The position numbers were made by a program, and so were the translations under genes. The notes beneath the pieces were generated by a model. The model saw only the letters and a list, made by a program, of their open reading frames with translations. It did no database searches and was not told where the DNA came from. A DNA stretch of 64,000 bases from Moritella yayanosii. GTDB lineage: Bacteria; Pseudomonadota; Gammaproteobacteria; Enterobacterales; Moritellaceae. Positions 18,650 to 29,486 of this stretch are shown piece by piece. The stretch lies in assembly GCF_900465055.1 (NCBI RefSeq), contig NZ_LS483250.1, forward strand, positions 3,720,001 to 3,784,000, read 5' to 3'. Positions within the stretch are counted from its first letter, which is position 1. Every line of letters starts with the position of its first letter.

Positions 18650-19423
18650 ATGAGTAACTTTAAAGTAGCAGCACAACGTGCATTAAGCATGATGGATCTA
18701 ACCACGCTGAATGATGATGATACCGATGCAAAAGTCATCGAACTGTGTTATAAAGCAAAAAGCGCCGCGGGTAATACTGCCGCTGTTTGTATCTATCCTC
18801 GTTTTGTCCCTATCGCCCGTAAAACACTGAATGCAATTGGTGCTGAAACCGTAAAGATTGCCACAGTAACAAATTTCCCCCACGGTAACGATGATGTTGC
18901 TATCGCCGTGGCAGAAACCAAAGCCGCTGTTGCCTACGGCGCTGATGAAGTTGACGTAGTATTCCCCTACCGCGCCCTAATGGCGGGTAATGCCGAAGTT
19001 GGTTTTGAACTTGTTAAAGCCTGTAAAGCCGCCTGTCCTGCAAACGTACAGCTTAAAGTTATCGTTGAAACTGGCGAACTTAAGACCGAAGCACTCATCC
19101 GTCAAGCGAGCGAAATCGCAATTGATGCCGGTGCAGACTTCATTAAAACATCAACAGGTAAAGTGCCTGTAAATGCCACACTCGAATTTGCTAAGATTAT
19201 GCTTACTGTGATCAGCGAGAAAAACACCGATGTTGGTTTCAAACCCGCTGGCGGTGTTAAAAATGCTGAACAAGCAGGTGAATACCTGGCACTCGCAGAA
19301 TCAATTCTAGGTCAAGACTGGGTTTCTCCAGCAAAATTCCGTTTCGGTGCTTCAAGTTTACTTGCTAACTTATTAGCTGAGCTTGAATTAGCTGAGAAAG
19401 CAGCTGACAACAGCGGTTACTAA
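18650..19423 (+). CDS. deoC: Deoxyribose-phosphate aldolase
   Basis: A 257-residue class I aldolase that splits 2-deoxyribose-5-phosphate into acetaldehyde and glyceraldehyde-3-phosphate. The Schiff-base lysine lies in 'DFIKTSTGK' (Lys166) and the assisting lysine in 'VGFKPAGGV' (Lys198). Length and motifs match E. coli DeoC (259). It is the first gene of the deoCABD set; the following gaps of about 100-200 bp suggest one operon, perhaps with internal promoters. GGAG lies nine bases before the ATG. Confidence 0.98.
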   Translation: MSNFKVAAQRALSMMDLTTLNDDDTDAKVIELCYKAKSAAGNTAAVCIYPRFVPIARKTLNAIGAETVKIATVTNFPHGNDDVAIAVAETKAAVAYGADEVDVVFPYRALMAGNAEVGFELVKACKAACPANVQLKVIVETGELKTEALIRQASEIAIDAGADFIKTSTGKVPVNATLEFAKIMLTVISEKNTDVGFKPAGGVKNAEQAGEYLALAESILGQDWVSPAKFRFGASSLLANLLAELELAEKAADNSGY

Positions 19424-19618
19424 TTATCTAGTTTTTAGGCTCGACATAGCAATATCCACAAACCCAGTGTTTGCTATTGGTTAAGACCAAATGTGAGTAA
19501 TTACTGACATGGCTTAATCAATACAACATGTGCCTATTCGATCCTAACTTTCTGTATTTAACGTTAAGCTTTTTCCTATTCAAGGAGTAGCTTTTTCCAA
19601 TTAAAGGATTAGATAATT

Positions 19619-20950
19619 ATGTTTATACCGCAAGAAATTATTCGCCGTAAACGTAATGGTGACGAATTAACGCGTGCTGAAATTGAATATTTTGTTAATG
19701 GTATTGCTGATAACAGTATCTCGGAAGGACAAATTGCCGCCTTTGCGATGGCCACGTATTTTAATGATATGACCATGGATGAGCGTATTGCCATTACCAC
19801 GGCGATGCGTGATTCGGGTGAAGTATTAAATTGGGATGCGATGCAACTTAATGGTCCTATCGTGGATAAACATTCAACGGGTGGCGTTGGTGATGTTATT
19901 TCACTGATGCTTGGTCCTATGGTGGCGGCGTGTGGTGGTTTTGTACCGATGATCTCAGGCCGTGGCCTAGGTCATACCGGTGGTACATTAGATAAACTGG
20001 ATGCGATCCCAGGTTATCAAACCACCGTGGATAATGCGCAATTCCGTCAAGTAGTAAAAGCCAGTGGGGTGGCGATAGTCGGTCAATCGGCAAACTTAGC
20101 CCCGGCAGATAAACGCTTCTACGGTATTCGCGATATTACCGCGACAGTAGAGTCTATCTCGTTGATCACCGCGTCAATTTTATCGAAGAAACTCGCGGCT
20201 GGTCTGGATGCGCTAGTGATGGATGTTAAATCGGGCAGTGGTGCATTCATGCCTACTCACGAGCAATCTGTTGAACTTGCTAAAAGTATTGTTTCTGTTG
20301 CTAATGGCGCCGGGTGTAAAACATCGGCATTAATTACTGACATGAACCAAGTATTGGCAAGCAGTGCCGGTAATGCGATTGAAGTGCGTGAAGCGGTGCG
20401 GTTCCTAACGGGTGAATACCGCAATCCTCGTTTGCTTGCTGTTACTATGGCACTGTGTGTGGAAATGTTGGTGTCAGCAAATCTGGCGACAAATGCGGAT
20501 GATGCCCAGCATAAATTACAAGCCGTATTAGATAACGGTAAAGCAGCGGAATTATTTGGTTCTATGGTTACCGGGTTAGGCGGACCAGCAGATTTTGTTG
20601 ACAACTATGATCTACACTTACCAAAAACAGACATTATTCGCCCCGTATTTGCAACGCAAAGTGGTTATCTAACCAAAATGGATACCCGTGGTTTCGGTAT
20701 GGCCGTTGTTGCTATGGGTGGTGGTCGTCGGGTGGCGACAGATCAAATTGATTATGCGGTTGGTTTATCTGATATTGCCGCACTGGGCCAGCAGTTAGAT
20801 GCACACACCCCCGTTGCTATGGTACATGCTCGCAGTGAAGCACAGTTTGATGCTGCCCAAGCAGAGATCTTGCAATCGATTCATATCGGTGACACGCGAC
20901 CTGCAGTAAGCGTAGATGTTTATCAACAAATTCGACTTTCTGATGTCTAA
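19619..20950 (+). CDS. deoA: Thymidine phosphorylase
   Basis: A 443-residue pyrimidine nucleoside phosphorylase that converts thymidine and phosphate to thymine and 2-deoxyribose-1-phosphate. Visible motifs are 'KHSTGGVGD' (phosphate site, about residues 83-91), '[15 protein letters not shown]' (family signature) and '[11 protein letters not shown]'. The three-domain length agrees with E. coli DeoA (440). It sits in the order deoC-deoA-deoB-deoD as in E. coli. Confidence 0.98.
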   Translation: MFIPQEIIRRKRNGDELTRAEIEYFVNGIADNSISEGQIAAFAMATYFNDMTMDERIAITTAMRDSGEVLNWDAMQLNGPIVDKHSTGGVGDVISLMLGPMVAACGGFVPMISGRGLGHTGGTLDKLDAIPGYQTTVDNAQFRQVVKASGVAIVGQSANLAPADKRFYGIRDITATVESISLITASILSKKLAAGLDALVMDVKSGSGAFMPTHEQSVELAKSIVSVANGAGCKTSALITDMNQVLASSAGNAIEVREAVRFLTGEYRNPRLLAVTMALCVEMLVSANLATNADDAQHKLQAVLDNGKAAELFGSMVTGLGGPADFVDNYDLHLPKTDIIRPVFATQSGYLTKMDTRGFGMAVVAMGGGRRVATDQIDYAVGLSDIAALGQQLDAHTPVAMVHARSEAQFDAAQAEILQSIHIGDTRPAVSVDVYQQIRLSDV

Positions 20951-21042
20951 CGTTTAGTGAATATTTGCTGATTAATAATAAACAGACAAGTCGATAACGA
21001 ACAGTACTGTTTATAACGAATAGTTAATGGAAATAGGTTGAA

Positions 21043-22260
21043 ATGATGAAACGTACAATTATATTAATGTTGGATTCATTGGGCATTGGTGCTTCGGCCG
21101 ATGCGGATAAATTTGGTGATGTAGGCAGCAATACCTTTGGTCACATCGCCCAGTGGTGTGCAGAGGGTAAAGCCAATGACGGTCGTGAAGGCCCGCTGCA
21201 TATTCCTAACTTAACTAAACTTGGGCTTGCGCATGCATGTGCCGATAGTGTGGGTACATTCCCTGCTGGTTTAGATGAAAGTGTCGAGGTGATTGGTGCA
21301 TACGGTTACGCACAAGAGCTATCAACAGGTAAAGACACGCCCAGTGGCCACTGGGAAATAGCCGGCGTACCGGTATTGTTTGATTGGGGTTATTTTACGG
21401 ATACTGAAAACAGCTTCCCACAAGAATTGCTGGATCAGTTAGTTGAACAAGCAGATTTACCGGGTTATTTAGGTAACTGTCATTCTTCAGGTACTGAGAT
21501 CTTAGAACAGTTGGGTGCAGAGCACATGGCGTCTGGCAAACCAATTTTCTATACCTCGGCAGACAGCGTATTCCAAATTGCTTGTCACGAAGAGAGCTTT
21601 GGTCTTGAGCGTCTGCTTAAGTTATGCGAATTAGCCCGTGAATTATTAGAACCGTACAACATTGGCCGTGTCATCGCCCGTCCATTTATCGGCAGTGATA
21701 AGAGCAATTTCGCTCGTACTGGTAATCGTCGTGATTATTCGGTATTACCGCCAGCGCCAACCTTACTTGATCGTATGGTCGAATCGGGTGGTGAAGTGGT
21801 GAGTGTGGGTAAAATTGCCGACATTTATGCGCACCAAGGAATTACTAAAAAAGTCAAAGCAACCGGCCTAGAAGCGCTGTTTGATCTGACGTTAGAGCAG
21901 GTTAAGCAAGCCGGCGATCAAACCATCGTATTCACTAACTTTGTTGATTTTGACTCCTCTTGGGGACACCGTCGCGACGTCGCTGGTTACGCAAAAGGGC
22001 TAGAGTATTTTGATACGCGTTTACCTGAGTTATTAGCCATTCTAGAGGAAGGTGATGTGCTGGTATTAACCGCCGATCATGGTTGTGATCCTACTGCACC
22101 GGGCACGGATCATACCCGTGAACATATCCCCGTGATCTTTTATGGTCACAATGTACCAAAAGGTCCACTGGGTTTACGTGACACATTTGCCGATATTGGT
22201 CAGTCAATCGCAGCTTATCACGGCTTACCAAAACTTGATTACGGTACCAGCTTTTTATAA
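21043..22260 (+). CDS. deoB: Phosphopentomutase
   Basis: A 405-residue alkaline-phosphatase-superfamily enzyme that interconverts (deoxy)ribose-1-phosphate and -5-phosphate. Metal-binding and active-site motifs are '[13 protein letters not shown]', '[10 protein letters not shown]' (with the phosphorylated Thr), 'HRRDVAGYA' and '[18 protein letters not shown]'. E. coli DeoB has 407 residues. Two ATG codons stand in tandem at 21043 and 21046. It links DeoA and DeoD products to the DeoC step. Confidence 0.98.
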   Translation: MMKRTIILMLDSLGIGASADADKFGDVGSNTFGHIAQWCAEGKANDGREGPLHIPNLTKLGLAHACADSVGTFPAGLDESVEVIGAYGYAQELSTGKDTPSGHWEIAGVPVLFDWGYFTDTENSFPQELLDQLVEQADLPGYLGNCHSSGTEILEQLGAEHMASGKPIFYTSADSVFQIACHEESFGLERLLKLCELARELLEPYNIGRVIARPFIGSDKSNFARTGNRRDYSVLPPAPTLLDRMVESGGEVVSVGKIADIYAHQGITKKVKATGLEALFDLTLEQVKQAGDQTIVFTNFVDFDSSWGHRRDVAGYAKGLEYFDTRLPELLAILEEGDVLVLTADHGCDPTAPGTDHTREHIPVIFYGHNVPKGPLGLRDTFADIGQSIAAYHGLPKLDYGTSFL

Positions 22261-22386
22261 ACACTGATGTTATAAAACCACAAATTTATATATCGAGCGG
22301 GTATTTTGACGCTCGACAATGACTATAAATAACGCTGCTCAACGACAGAATGTTGGGTATTAAAACAAAATAAGAAGGTAACAACA

Positions 22387-23100
22387 ATGGCAACTCCACA
22401 TATTAATGCAGAACAAGGTGATTTCGCTGAAACGGTACTATTCCCAGGTGATCCACTCCGCGCTAAATACATCGCAGAAACATTTCTAGAAGACGTGAAA
22501 CAAGTCAATGACGTGCGTAACATGTTAGGTTTCACTGGTACTTACAAAGGTACACGTATCTCGGTGATGGGGTCAGGAATGGGGATCCCATCTTGCTCTA
22601 TTTATGCCAAAGAATTGATCACTGAATACGGGGTTAAAAACCTGATCCGTATTGGTAGCTGTGGCGCGATCAGCACCGACGTGAAAGTACGTGACGTGGT
22701 GATCGGCATGGGTGCATGTACCGATTCTGCGGTTAACCGTGCACGTTTTGACGGATATGATTTCGCCGCTATCGCATCATGGGAACTGCTAAGCAAAGTA
22801 ACCCGTGCGGCTAAAGCCTGTAACATCGAGGTGAAAGTAGGTAACATCTTCTCTGCTGATTTATTCTATACACCAAAACCAGAATTATTTGATACGATGG
22901 AAAAATTAGGCATACTTGGTGTAGAAATGGAAGCGGCTGGCCTGTACGGCGTGGCGGCTGAATTCGGCGCAAATGCTATCTGTATCTGTACTGTATCTGA
23001 TCATATCCGTACAGGTGAAGTAACGACTGCTGAAGAACGTCAATTAACCTTCAATGACATGATCATCATGGCATTAGAGTCTGTGTTAATCGAAGACTAA
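22387..23100 (+). CDS. deoD: Purine nucleoside phosphorylase (DeoD type)
   Basis: A 237-residue hexameric-type purine nucleoside phosphorylase that releases purine bases and (deoxy)ribose-1-phosphate. Motifs are '[11 protein letters not shown]', '[12 protein letters not shown]', '[11 protein letters not shown]' and the catalytic Asp in 'VSDHI'. It closes the deo set; 'aagaaggta' precedes the ATG as ribosome-binding site, and a hairpin terminator follows. Confidence 0.98.
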   Translation: MATPHINAEQGDFAETVLFPGDPLRAKYIAETFLEDVKQVNDVRNMLGFTGTYKGTRISVMGSGMGIPSCSIYAKELITEYGVKNLIRIGSCGAISTDVKVRDVVIGMGACTDSAVNRARFDGYDFAAIASWELLSKVTRAAKACNIEVKVGNIFSADLFYTPKPELFDTMEKLGILGVEMEAAGLYGVAAEFGANAICICTVSDHIRTGEVTTAEERQLTFNDMIIMALESVLIED

Positions 23101-23118
23101 TACAAACTTATTGTGAAT

Positions 23119-23152
23119 AATGCCTGCTAATGCAAATTGGTGGGCATTTTTT
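23119..23152 (+). terminator. Intrinsic terminator of deoD
   Basis: The stem AATGCC / GGCATT (extended by a T-G pair) closes a loop of about 20 nt and ends in a T-run. Confidence 0.75.
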
Positions 23153-23293
23153 ATTATTTTTACATTCTTAATTTCAAAAATAGAGTGCTGAATATCACTG
23201 CTCTCCTGTGTGGTGCTGATGAATACTTGTATCAACCGCACGCAAGGTTTACACTAATCCCACATTCCTTATTCCTTATTAAAAGTGAAAAAT

Positions 23294-24961
23294 ATGGCTC
23301 CTCAGTTCATCTATTCGATGCATCGTGTTGGCAAAATTGTGCCACCGAAGCGTCACATTCTTAAAGACATCTCGCTTAGTTTTTATCCTGGCGCTAAGAT
23401 CGGCGTGTTGGGTCTAAACGGCTCAGGTAAATCAAGCCTGTTACGTATTATGGCTGGCGTAGATCAAGATTTTGAAGGTGAAGCGCGTCCTCTCGCCGGT
23501 ACTAAAATCGGTTACTTGCCGCAAGAACCAGTACTGGATCTAGAAAAGACAGTGCGTGAAGTCGTTGAAGAAGCGATTTCAGAGCTAAAAGAGGCAATGG
23601 CTGGTCTTGACCAGGTTTATGCCGATTACGCCGAACCGGATGCAGATTTTGATAAGCTAGCCAAGAAACAAGAACAATTCGAAGCGATCATTCAAGCACA
23701 AGATGGTCACAACATCGAAAACCAACTGGAACGCGCTGCCGACGCACTACGCTTACCAGACTGGGATAAAAAAATTAAACTGCTATCGGGTGGTGAACGT
23801 CGTCGTGTGGCAATCTGTCGTTTGTTACTTGAAAAACCAGACATGCTACTACTTGATGAACCCACCAACCATTTGGATGCAGAATCTGTGGCTTGGTTAG
23901 AACGCTTCCTCCATGATTATGAAGGCACTGTTGTGGCGATTACCCATGATAGATATTTCCTGGATAACGTCGCCGGTTGGATCTTAGAGCTTGATCGTGG
24001 TGAAGGCATTCCATGGGAAGGTAACTATTCCTCATGGTTAGAGCAAAAAAATGCCCGCCTAGCGCAAGAATCATCAAAAGAAAGTGCCCGTAAAAAATCG
24101 ATTGAGAAAGAATTGGAATGGGTACGTTCAAATCCAAAAGGCCGTCAGGCGAAAAGTAAAGCCCGTATGGCCCGTTTTGAAGAACTGAACCAACCAGATT
24201 ATCAACGTCGTAACGAAACCAACGAACTGTACATCCCACCGGGCGAGCGTTTAGGCGACAAAGTCATTGAAGTTAAAAACTTATGTAAAGCCTATGATGG
24301 CCGGGTATTAATCGATGACTTATCATTCTCGATGCCAAAAGGCGCGATCGTCGGGATTATCGGTCCCAATGGTGCCGGTAAATCAACCTTATTCAAAATG
24401 CTAGATGGCAGCGAATCACCAGACTCAGGGTCGATCTCTCTGGGTGAAAGCGTGAAACTGGCCAGTGTTGATCAGTTCCGCGATCACATGAATGGCGATA
24501 ACACGGTTTGGCAAGAATTATCCGGCGGTCTGGATACGATCAAGATCGGTAACTTTGAAATGTCATCACGCGCTTATTGCAGCCGTTTTAACTTCAAAGG
24601 CACCGATCAGCAAAAACGTGTCGGTCAGCTTTCGGGCGGTGAGCGTGGTCGTTTACATTTAGCTAAATTGCTACAGGTTGGTGGTAACGTATTACTGCTG
24701 GATGAGCCAACTAATGACTTGGATATCGAGACATTACGAGCACTTGAAGAAGCCATTCTCGAGTTCCCAGGTTGTGCCATGGTTATTTCCCATGACCGTT
24801 GGTTCCTCGATCGTATCGCTACCCATATTTTAGATTACCGTGATGAAGGTCAAGTGAACTTCTACGAAGGTAACTACACAGATTACGAAGCATGGTTGAA
24901 GAAAACTCTCGGGCCAGAGGCGATGCAACCACACCGTATCAAGTACAAACGCATTAGCTAA
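23294..24961 (+). CDS. ettA: Energy-dependent translational throttle protein EttA
   Basis: A 555-residue ABC-F protein that binds the ribosomal E site and gates translation according to ATP/ADP state. There are two ABC domains: Walker A 'GLNGSGKS' and 'GPNGAGKS', signatures 'LSGGERRRV' and 'LSGGERGRL', and 'LLLDEPTNHLD' / 'LLLDEPTNDLD'. The N-terminus 'YSMHRVGKIVPPKRHIL' is nearly that of E. coli EttA. The ATG at 23294 gives exactly the E. coli length, so it is preferred to a GTG nine bases upstream. It lies downstream of deoD but behind a terminator. Confidence 0.97.
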   Translation: MAPQFIYSMHRVGKIVPPKRHILKDISLSFYPGAKIGVLGLNGSGKSSLLRIMAGVDQDFEGEARPLAGTKIGYLPQEPVLDLEKTVREVVEEAISELKEAMAGLDQVYADYAEPDADFDKLAKKQEQFEAIIQAQDGHNIENQLERAADALRLPDWDKKIKLLSGGERRRVAICRLLLEKPDMLLLDEPTNHLDAESVAWLERFLHDYEGTVVAITHDRYFLDNVAGWILELDRGEGIPWEGNYSSWLEQKNARLAQESSKESARKKSIEKELEWVRSNPKGRQAKSKARMARFEELNQPDYQRRNETNELYIPPGERLGDKVIEVKNLCKAYDGRVLIDDLSFSMPKGAIVGIIGPNGAGKSTLFKMLDGSESPDSGSISLGESVKLASVDQFRDHMNGDNTVWQELSGGLDTIKIGNFEMSSRAYCSRFNFKGTDQQKRVGQLSGGERGRLHLAKLLQVGGNVLLLDEPTNDLDIETLRALEEAILEFPGCAMVISHDRWFLDRIATHILDYRDEGQVNFYEGNYTDYEAWLKKTLGPEAMQPHRIKYKRIS

Positions 24962-24994
24962 CAGGGTGTCATCCTTGATGACATAATATTGTTC

Positions 24995-25043
24995 TATACC
25001 CAAGCTCGTCTCTGATATAGCATCTTGAAGTAACTTGGGTATA
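24995..25043. repeat. 49-bp palindromic repeat (Vibrio/Moritella type), copy 2
   Basis: TATACCCAAG and CTTGGGTATA form the arms around 'gcatcttgaag'. It is the same repeat type as at 16514-16561 and lies in the ettA 3' spacer. Confidence 0.85.
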
Positions 25044-25080
25044 AATGGGAGACACATTCCAGACTAGACCAATTAAGCTT

Positions 25081-25116
25081 AAAAGCCTGTAATTATGATG
25101 TTACAGGCTTTTTTTT
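25081..25116 (+). terminator. Intrinsic terminator after ettA
   Basis: The 12-bp stem AAAAGCCTGTAA / TTACAGGCTTTT with an 8-nt loop is followed by eight or more T. Confidence 0.92.
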
Positions 25117-25259
25117 GCTTGTTTGATTCGTACCGATACTGGTTTTGTCTTTAAATTATGACAAAACATCATCATTACTCGGATTGGATGTGGTGAATGG
25201 GTTGTTGCTAGATCATTGTTGACCATGAAATTTTGCTTTCTATTTAACAAATTGGCAAG

Positions 25260-26930
25260 ATGGCGGCACACTATAAACAATGGATTGTTTTATTCCCAGT
25301 GACTTTAATTAAATACGCTATTTTTATCCTCCTACCGCTGTATGTCGGGATCATCTCTTTTGCAGTGCGCGCCGAGCAACACGTTGAGCGTGTTGGTATT
25401 TTGTTGCCGCCGACCACTATGGTGCAATCGGCTGGTTATTATATGGCGCAGCATAAAGGTTTTTTTAAGCAGCAAGGACTCGACATCGATTTACGTTCTT
25501 CGCGCTCTCGCCAATCCATCACCCAAGCAGTAGATGACGGTGACGCTGAATACGGTGTCAGCAATGCCGAGGTCTTGATTGCAAAAGCCAAAGGTCGAGC
25601 ATTGGTTGCTGTTGCGGTGTTATTTCAGCATTCTCCGGCGGCGCTATTGGTACTAAAAAACAAGGGTATGAATAAGTTAGCGGACTTAAATGATAAACGA
25701 GTATTGTTACTACCCGAATTTCAAGATATTGAAGTGATCAGTTTATTACGTAAATACCATATCCAATCCATTAATATCTCATCGCCTTCGGTGACGCGGG
25801 GGATGACCATTTTGGTGAATAATCAATTTGACGCCTTAAGCATTAATTTAACTCGTGGTCCGTATAATGCAGTGCGTCAGGGCGTTGAACCGATTATTTT
25901 TCTGCCTAAAGAGTATGGCATCGATTTTTATAGTGGCATCTTATTTACTAACGAGCAAGAAGCCAACACCCACCCAGAGCGTGTTGCTGCGGTGCGAACG
26001 GCGGTATTACAAGGCTGGGGATATGCCTTAACCCATACTGAAGAGACGCTCGATGTGCTGCTTGGGCTAAGTCAGTTACCGTCCTCGTCATCACTTGATG
26101 ATGCGCGAAATAAAATGAAATACCAGTTAATTACCATGCGAGATTTTATCCTGCCCGATTTTGTGCCGCTCGGTTACATCAATCAGCAGCATTTGCTGGA
26201 TATGCAACAGCAGTTGATTGAGTTCGATTTAATTGCCCAAGGCAGTGATTTCAGTCAGTTTATTTATATACCACCACGGGCGAAAATAGACTGGCAGGTG
26301 TGGGGTGTCTGGGCAAAAGTGATCGTCGCGACGTTGTTATTTAATGGCGTATGGTTATGTTATTTGTTGATGATTAATCAACGCTTAAAACGCGAGGTAC
26401 GGGAACGAAAACGCGCGGAGCAACATGTGCGGTATGCGGCAATGCATGATAATTTAACGGGGTTAGCGAACCGGGCGCTACTTATGGATACCCTAGAGCA
26501 TATTTTGCCTCTGGCTCAAAACGGTAAGATTAGTCCGGTATTATTGTTTATGGATCTGGATCGCTTTAAGCAGGTCAACGACCGCTATGGTCATGCGGCA
26601 GGGGATGAACTGTTAATTGCCGTTGCGCTACGTATTTCTCGTTTACTCGGCGCGCCTGGTGAGCTATTAACGCGATTAGGCGGAGATGAATTTGTGATCT
26701 TACTGCCGAATGCGGATCTGCAGTATGCAGCCCAGCTAAGTGACAAAATTGAACGCACCTTATTGCAATCATTTGCCTTATCCGTGTGTAATGTATCTAT
26801 CGGTATTAGCATTGGTTATAGTATTTATCACTCAAATATGAGTGCTGATGAGCTATTGACGGGGGCCGATAATAAAATGTACGCGATAAAAAGTGAACAT
26901 CATCAAAAAAGAAAGAAAATAGTCTGTTAA
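25260..26930 (+). CDS. NMT1/THI5-like substrate-binding domain fused to GGDEF
   Basis: A 556-residue membrane protein. After an N-terminal hydrophobic segment (about residues 9-34) comes a periplasmic substrate-binding domain of the NMT1/THI5 (ThiY/SsuA-like) type, with 'YYMAQHKGFFKQQGLDI' and 'GDAEYGVSNAEVLIAKAKG'. A second membrane segment (about 349-370) leads to a coiled linker rich in Arg/Glu and a GGDEF domain starting 'HDNLTGLANRALL', with an intact 'RLGGDEFVILLP' near residue 470. The arrangement suggests a receptor that ties binding of a small periplasmic ligand to c-di-GMP synthesis. The ligand is unknown. No RxxD inhibitory site is seen. Confidence 0.88.
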   Translation: MAAHYKQWIVLFPVTLIKYAIFILLPLYVGIISFAVRAEQHVERVGILLPPTTMVQSAGYYMAQHKGFFKQQGLDIDLRSSRSRQSITQAVDDGDAEYGVSNAEVLIAKAKGRALVAVAVLFQHSPAALLVLKNKGMNKLADLNDKRVLLLPEFQDIEVISLLRKYHIQSINISSPSVTRGMTILVNNQFDALSINLTRGPYNAVRQGVEPIIFLPKEYGIDFYSGILFTNEQEANTHPERVAAVRTAVLQGWGYALTHTEETLDVLLGLSQLPSSSSLDDARNKMKYQLITMRDFILPDFVPLGYINQQHLLDMQQQLIEFDLIAQGSDFSQFIYIPPRAKIDWQVWGVWAKVIVATLLFNGVWLCYLLMINQRLKREVRERKRAEQHVRYAAMHDNLTGLANRALLMDTLEHILPLAQNGKISPVLLFMDLDRFKQVNDRYGHAAGDELLIAVALRISRLLGAPGELLTRLGGDEFVILLPNADLQYAAQLSDKIERTLLQSFALSVCNVSIGISIGYSIYHSNMSADELLTGADNKMYAIKSEHHQKRKKIVC

Positions 26931-27052
26931 ATGGCACTTATTTTGCTTGGTAAACGTTATTATCTATTTATTGACGGTTTGTCTATGCATTTTTGCGTAC
27001 TATCGCTAACCGTAATTGTATTCATTTTCAAATTTGAGTAGTGATCAAGCAC

Positions 27053-29413
27053 ATGGAATTATCTAATTACGCCGAGGTAATTAAAAAATTAACAACCTTG
27101 TATTATGAACCTGATTTTAATCGTTGGTTGGAACAGCTAACGGAAGCTGAAACTAAGAGTACCCGTTTTTTGATCAAGATGGAGGTCAAGCGTCTTGCTG
27201 CGCCCACTCGCCGCATCCTTGATTTTCGCCAACGTGCTAATAGTGATGTGAAGGCTTACGAATGCGACGGTATTTTACATTACATTAACCCGCCCGAAAT
27301 TAAATTATTAGAAACCCTGTTAGGTCAGTACCAGGGGCATTATACCTTAGGCATCTACGAACACATATTAGCTTACCACCAAAGTGAACGCCGCAAACCC
27401 GCCGCAGAACGAGTTGTTGCGGTGATGGATCCGGCCGCCCAGTTTACTGTTGAACCCGTCCAGTATGCGTCTTATTTTACCCGTAACGAAGAACGCATGC
27501 ATTATAGCTCGGGGATAAAACTGCGGTTTGGCGATCGCCTTGTCGATGCCATGACGTCGGATATATCAACCAGTGGCATTAAAGTTAAAATTGACAAAGA
27601 TCATAACATTGCCGTTGGCAGTCTCGTCAGTGTGAATTTTGTTAGTTTACGCCAAGAATATGCCAATCACTTGCTACGAGACTTTTTTACTTACAAGCTG
27701 ATGGGGATAGATGAAGAAGCTAAATGTGATTATTTACGTTTAATGCGGATTGATGATAACAACGAATTAGATATTTTTATTAGTAAATTGATCACCCAAA
27801 ATAAAAGTAAATATAAAGTTAACGTGCGTTATCAGGAAGAGAATGTGGTTGTTAAAGGTTATGAACAATTCTTTTTACCGCGTATGTCTGGTTTGCCGCT
27901 ATATGTAACAGATGATGATAAGCCCGTGTTGAGTTATTTATTATTGAATGAAAATAACCGTGGTGTGTATGATTATTGGGTCAATGAAGAGTCTAAGAGT
28001 CAGTTAGAAGCATGCTGGCAAACCCCTTGGATGCAAGCCTTGCTACAAGCGCAGCAACGTATTGAAACGACCATCTACAGCTTTTATTATAGCCAAAATG
28101 GCCGCCTGTGTTTTTATGCGGCAGATGCGCTTAGTCTGGCCACATCCGGTTTAAAAGCCTTGTTTTTATCGTTTGCTTGTCAGCGGCCTAATTTTCGAGT
28201 ATTCAAGCTATCGTTAACCCCGTCTGTATTTGATGAAAACAAACATTTGCTCGACGCAGAAAGTCAGCAGCAGCCACTCGGCACGAGAACGCTCGCGGCA
28301 TTACAAAATATTCGTTGGGTCGGGTTACTGCAAGATATTACCAATGAAAACATTTTGAGTGACTATAAGGCTTATACGCAGCAGGGCAGTGACTTTAATC
28401 AACTGCATCAATATCGCCTACCCGTCGCCAATCAAAGCGCAGTATTATCCCAGTTCAAATTTGTACAATTACGCAAAGAAGCAAGATTCAGTTATAAAAC
28501 CGCCATTATAGCCAGTAATGCTGAGCGTAGTATGAAAGGCTGGAGCAATGATTTTTCTACCGAAGGCTTACAGATCGAGTTAGAGGAGCCCCTGGATGTT
28601 CTGATCGGCCAGCGTATTTACCTTGAATTACCTATGCTGCAAAAGCTATCCAACAAAGTGGTCCTGGTTGATTTACCCTACAGTGTGGTTGGTTGTAATA
28701 AAGCCAATACCGTGTTGCACCTACAGATCGCCGGTGATAAAGACAATCATATTGGTTGTCAGTTTTTTAATTTGTTAATTAGCAGTAATAAAGATAAGTT
28801 AAAAAGTATGCCGGAACGGAGTCAATCACCGGGTGTCACGGCGGTATTACGGAATATGTATTGCCATAATTTGGCGACCGTGCCGCTGTATATCCATAAG
28901 GTAAACAACAGTTATCAGGTAGACCGGATCGGCATTAGTCGGAATAAAAATAGCTTATTACCTTTATTTGAATTATTTGGTCAACCCGAAGCGCCCTATA
29001 ACCTTTATCCGTTGTTTGCTGACAGCTGTATTAAGGCGGTTTTTGATGAGGCATTAGCGGGTTTAGAGTCTACTTATCGGCCTTGGCAGCAGGTACTTTA
29101 TATCACCGTTGCGGCCAGTGACGGTAAGGTTAACACGCGATTTGAAAACGACTTGAGTGATGACCATGAACGCCGCCAATTTGTTAGCCATAGCTTACAA
29201 AAAGGCGCGTTCTTTGCTATTCAATTGATGTTGTCACGTACTGGCCGGCCGGATATGGAATACATTGAAAAAGAACTTAACTATGTCAGTCATTATGCCG
29301 TACACCGAGCGAAAAAACTGGAAGATGAACTGTGGAGCGTACGGGGTGTGGTTGACTTGATCGACGTGTCAGCGGAATTATTGTATCGACTGGGTCTGCG
29401 GCGCATGCGTTAG
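27053..29413 (+). CDS. Large protein with two PilZ-like domains (PlzC-like)
   Basis: A protein of about 786 residues with two PilZ-type regions. The first has 'RNEERMHYSSGIKLRFG' and 'DISTSGIKVKI' (near residue 170); the second has 'RKEARFSYKTAI' (near 474) and 'DFSTEGLQIEL' (near 500). PilZ domains bind c-di-GMP through an Arg motif and a (D/N)xSxxG motif, and both are recognisable here. A cytoplasmic location is likely because no signal or membrane segment is seen. Its place beside serB matches, as far as I recall, plzC of Vibrio cholerae. The start may be the GTG at 27041 or the ATG at 27053. Confidence 0.82.
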   Translation: MELSNYAEVIKKLTTLYYEPDFNRWLEQLTEAETKSTRFLIKMEVKRLAAPTRRILDFRQRANSDVKAYECDGILHYINPPEIKLLETLLGQYQGHYTLGIYEHILAYHQSERRKPAAERVVAVMDPAAQFTVEPVQYASYFTRNEERMHYSSGIKLRFGDRLVDAMTSDISTSGIKVKIDKDHNIAVGSLVSVNFVSLRQEYANHLLRDFFTYKLMGIDEEAKCDYLRLMRIDDNNELDIFISKLITQNKSKYKVNVRYQEENVVVKGYEQFFLPRMSGLPLYVTDDDKPVLSYLLLNENNRGVYDYWVNEESKSQLEACWQTPWMQALLQAQQRIETTIYSFYYSQNGRLCFYAADALSLATSGLKALFLSFACQRPNFRVFKLSLTPSVFDENKHLLDAESQQQPLGTRTLAALQNIRWVGLLQDITNENILSDYKAYTQQGSDFNQLHQYRLPVANQSAVLSQFKFVQLRKEARFSYKTAIIASNAERSMKGWSNDFSTEGLQIELEEPLDVLIGQRIYLELPMLQKLSNKVVLVDLPYSVVGCNKANTVLHLQIAGDKDNHIGCQFFNLLISSNKDKLKSMPERSQSPGVTAVLRNMYCHNLATVPLYIHKVNNSYQVDRIGISRNKNSLLPLFELFGQPEAPYNLYPLFADSCIKAVFDEALAGLESTYRPWQQVLYITVAASDGKVNTRFENDLSDDHERRQFVSHSLQKGAFFAIQLMLSRTGRPDMEYIEKELNYVSHYAVHRAKKLEDELWSVRGVVDLIDVSAELLYRLGLRRMR

Positions 29414-29420
29414 CAAACAG

Positions 29421-29466
29421 TGCCCACGTTGTACAGAGCTTAATTTAACGCGCATTTACGTGGGCA
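29421..29466. terminator. Possible terminator between convergent PilZ gene and serB
   Basis: TGCCCACGT and ACGTGGGCA form a 9-bp stem with a loop of 28 nt. No T-run follows, so this is a weak call. Confidence 0.4.
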
Positions 29467-29486
29467 TACCCAATGTATGAATAGTA

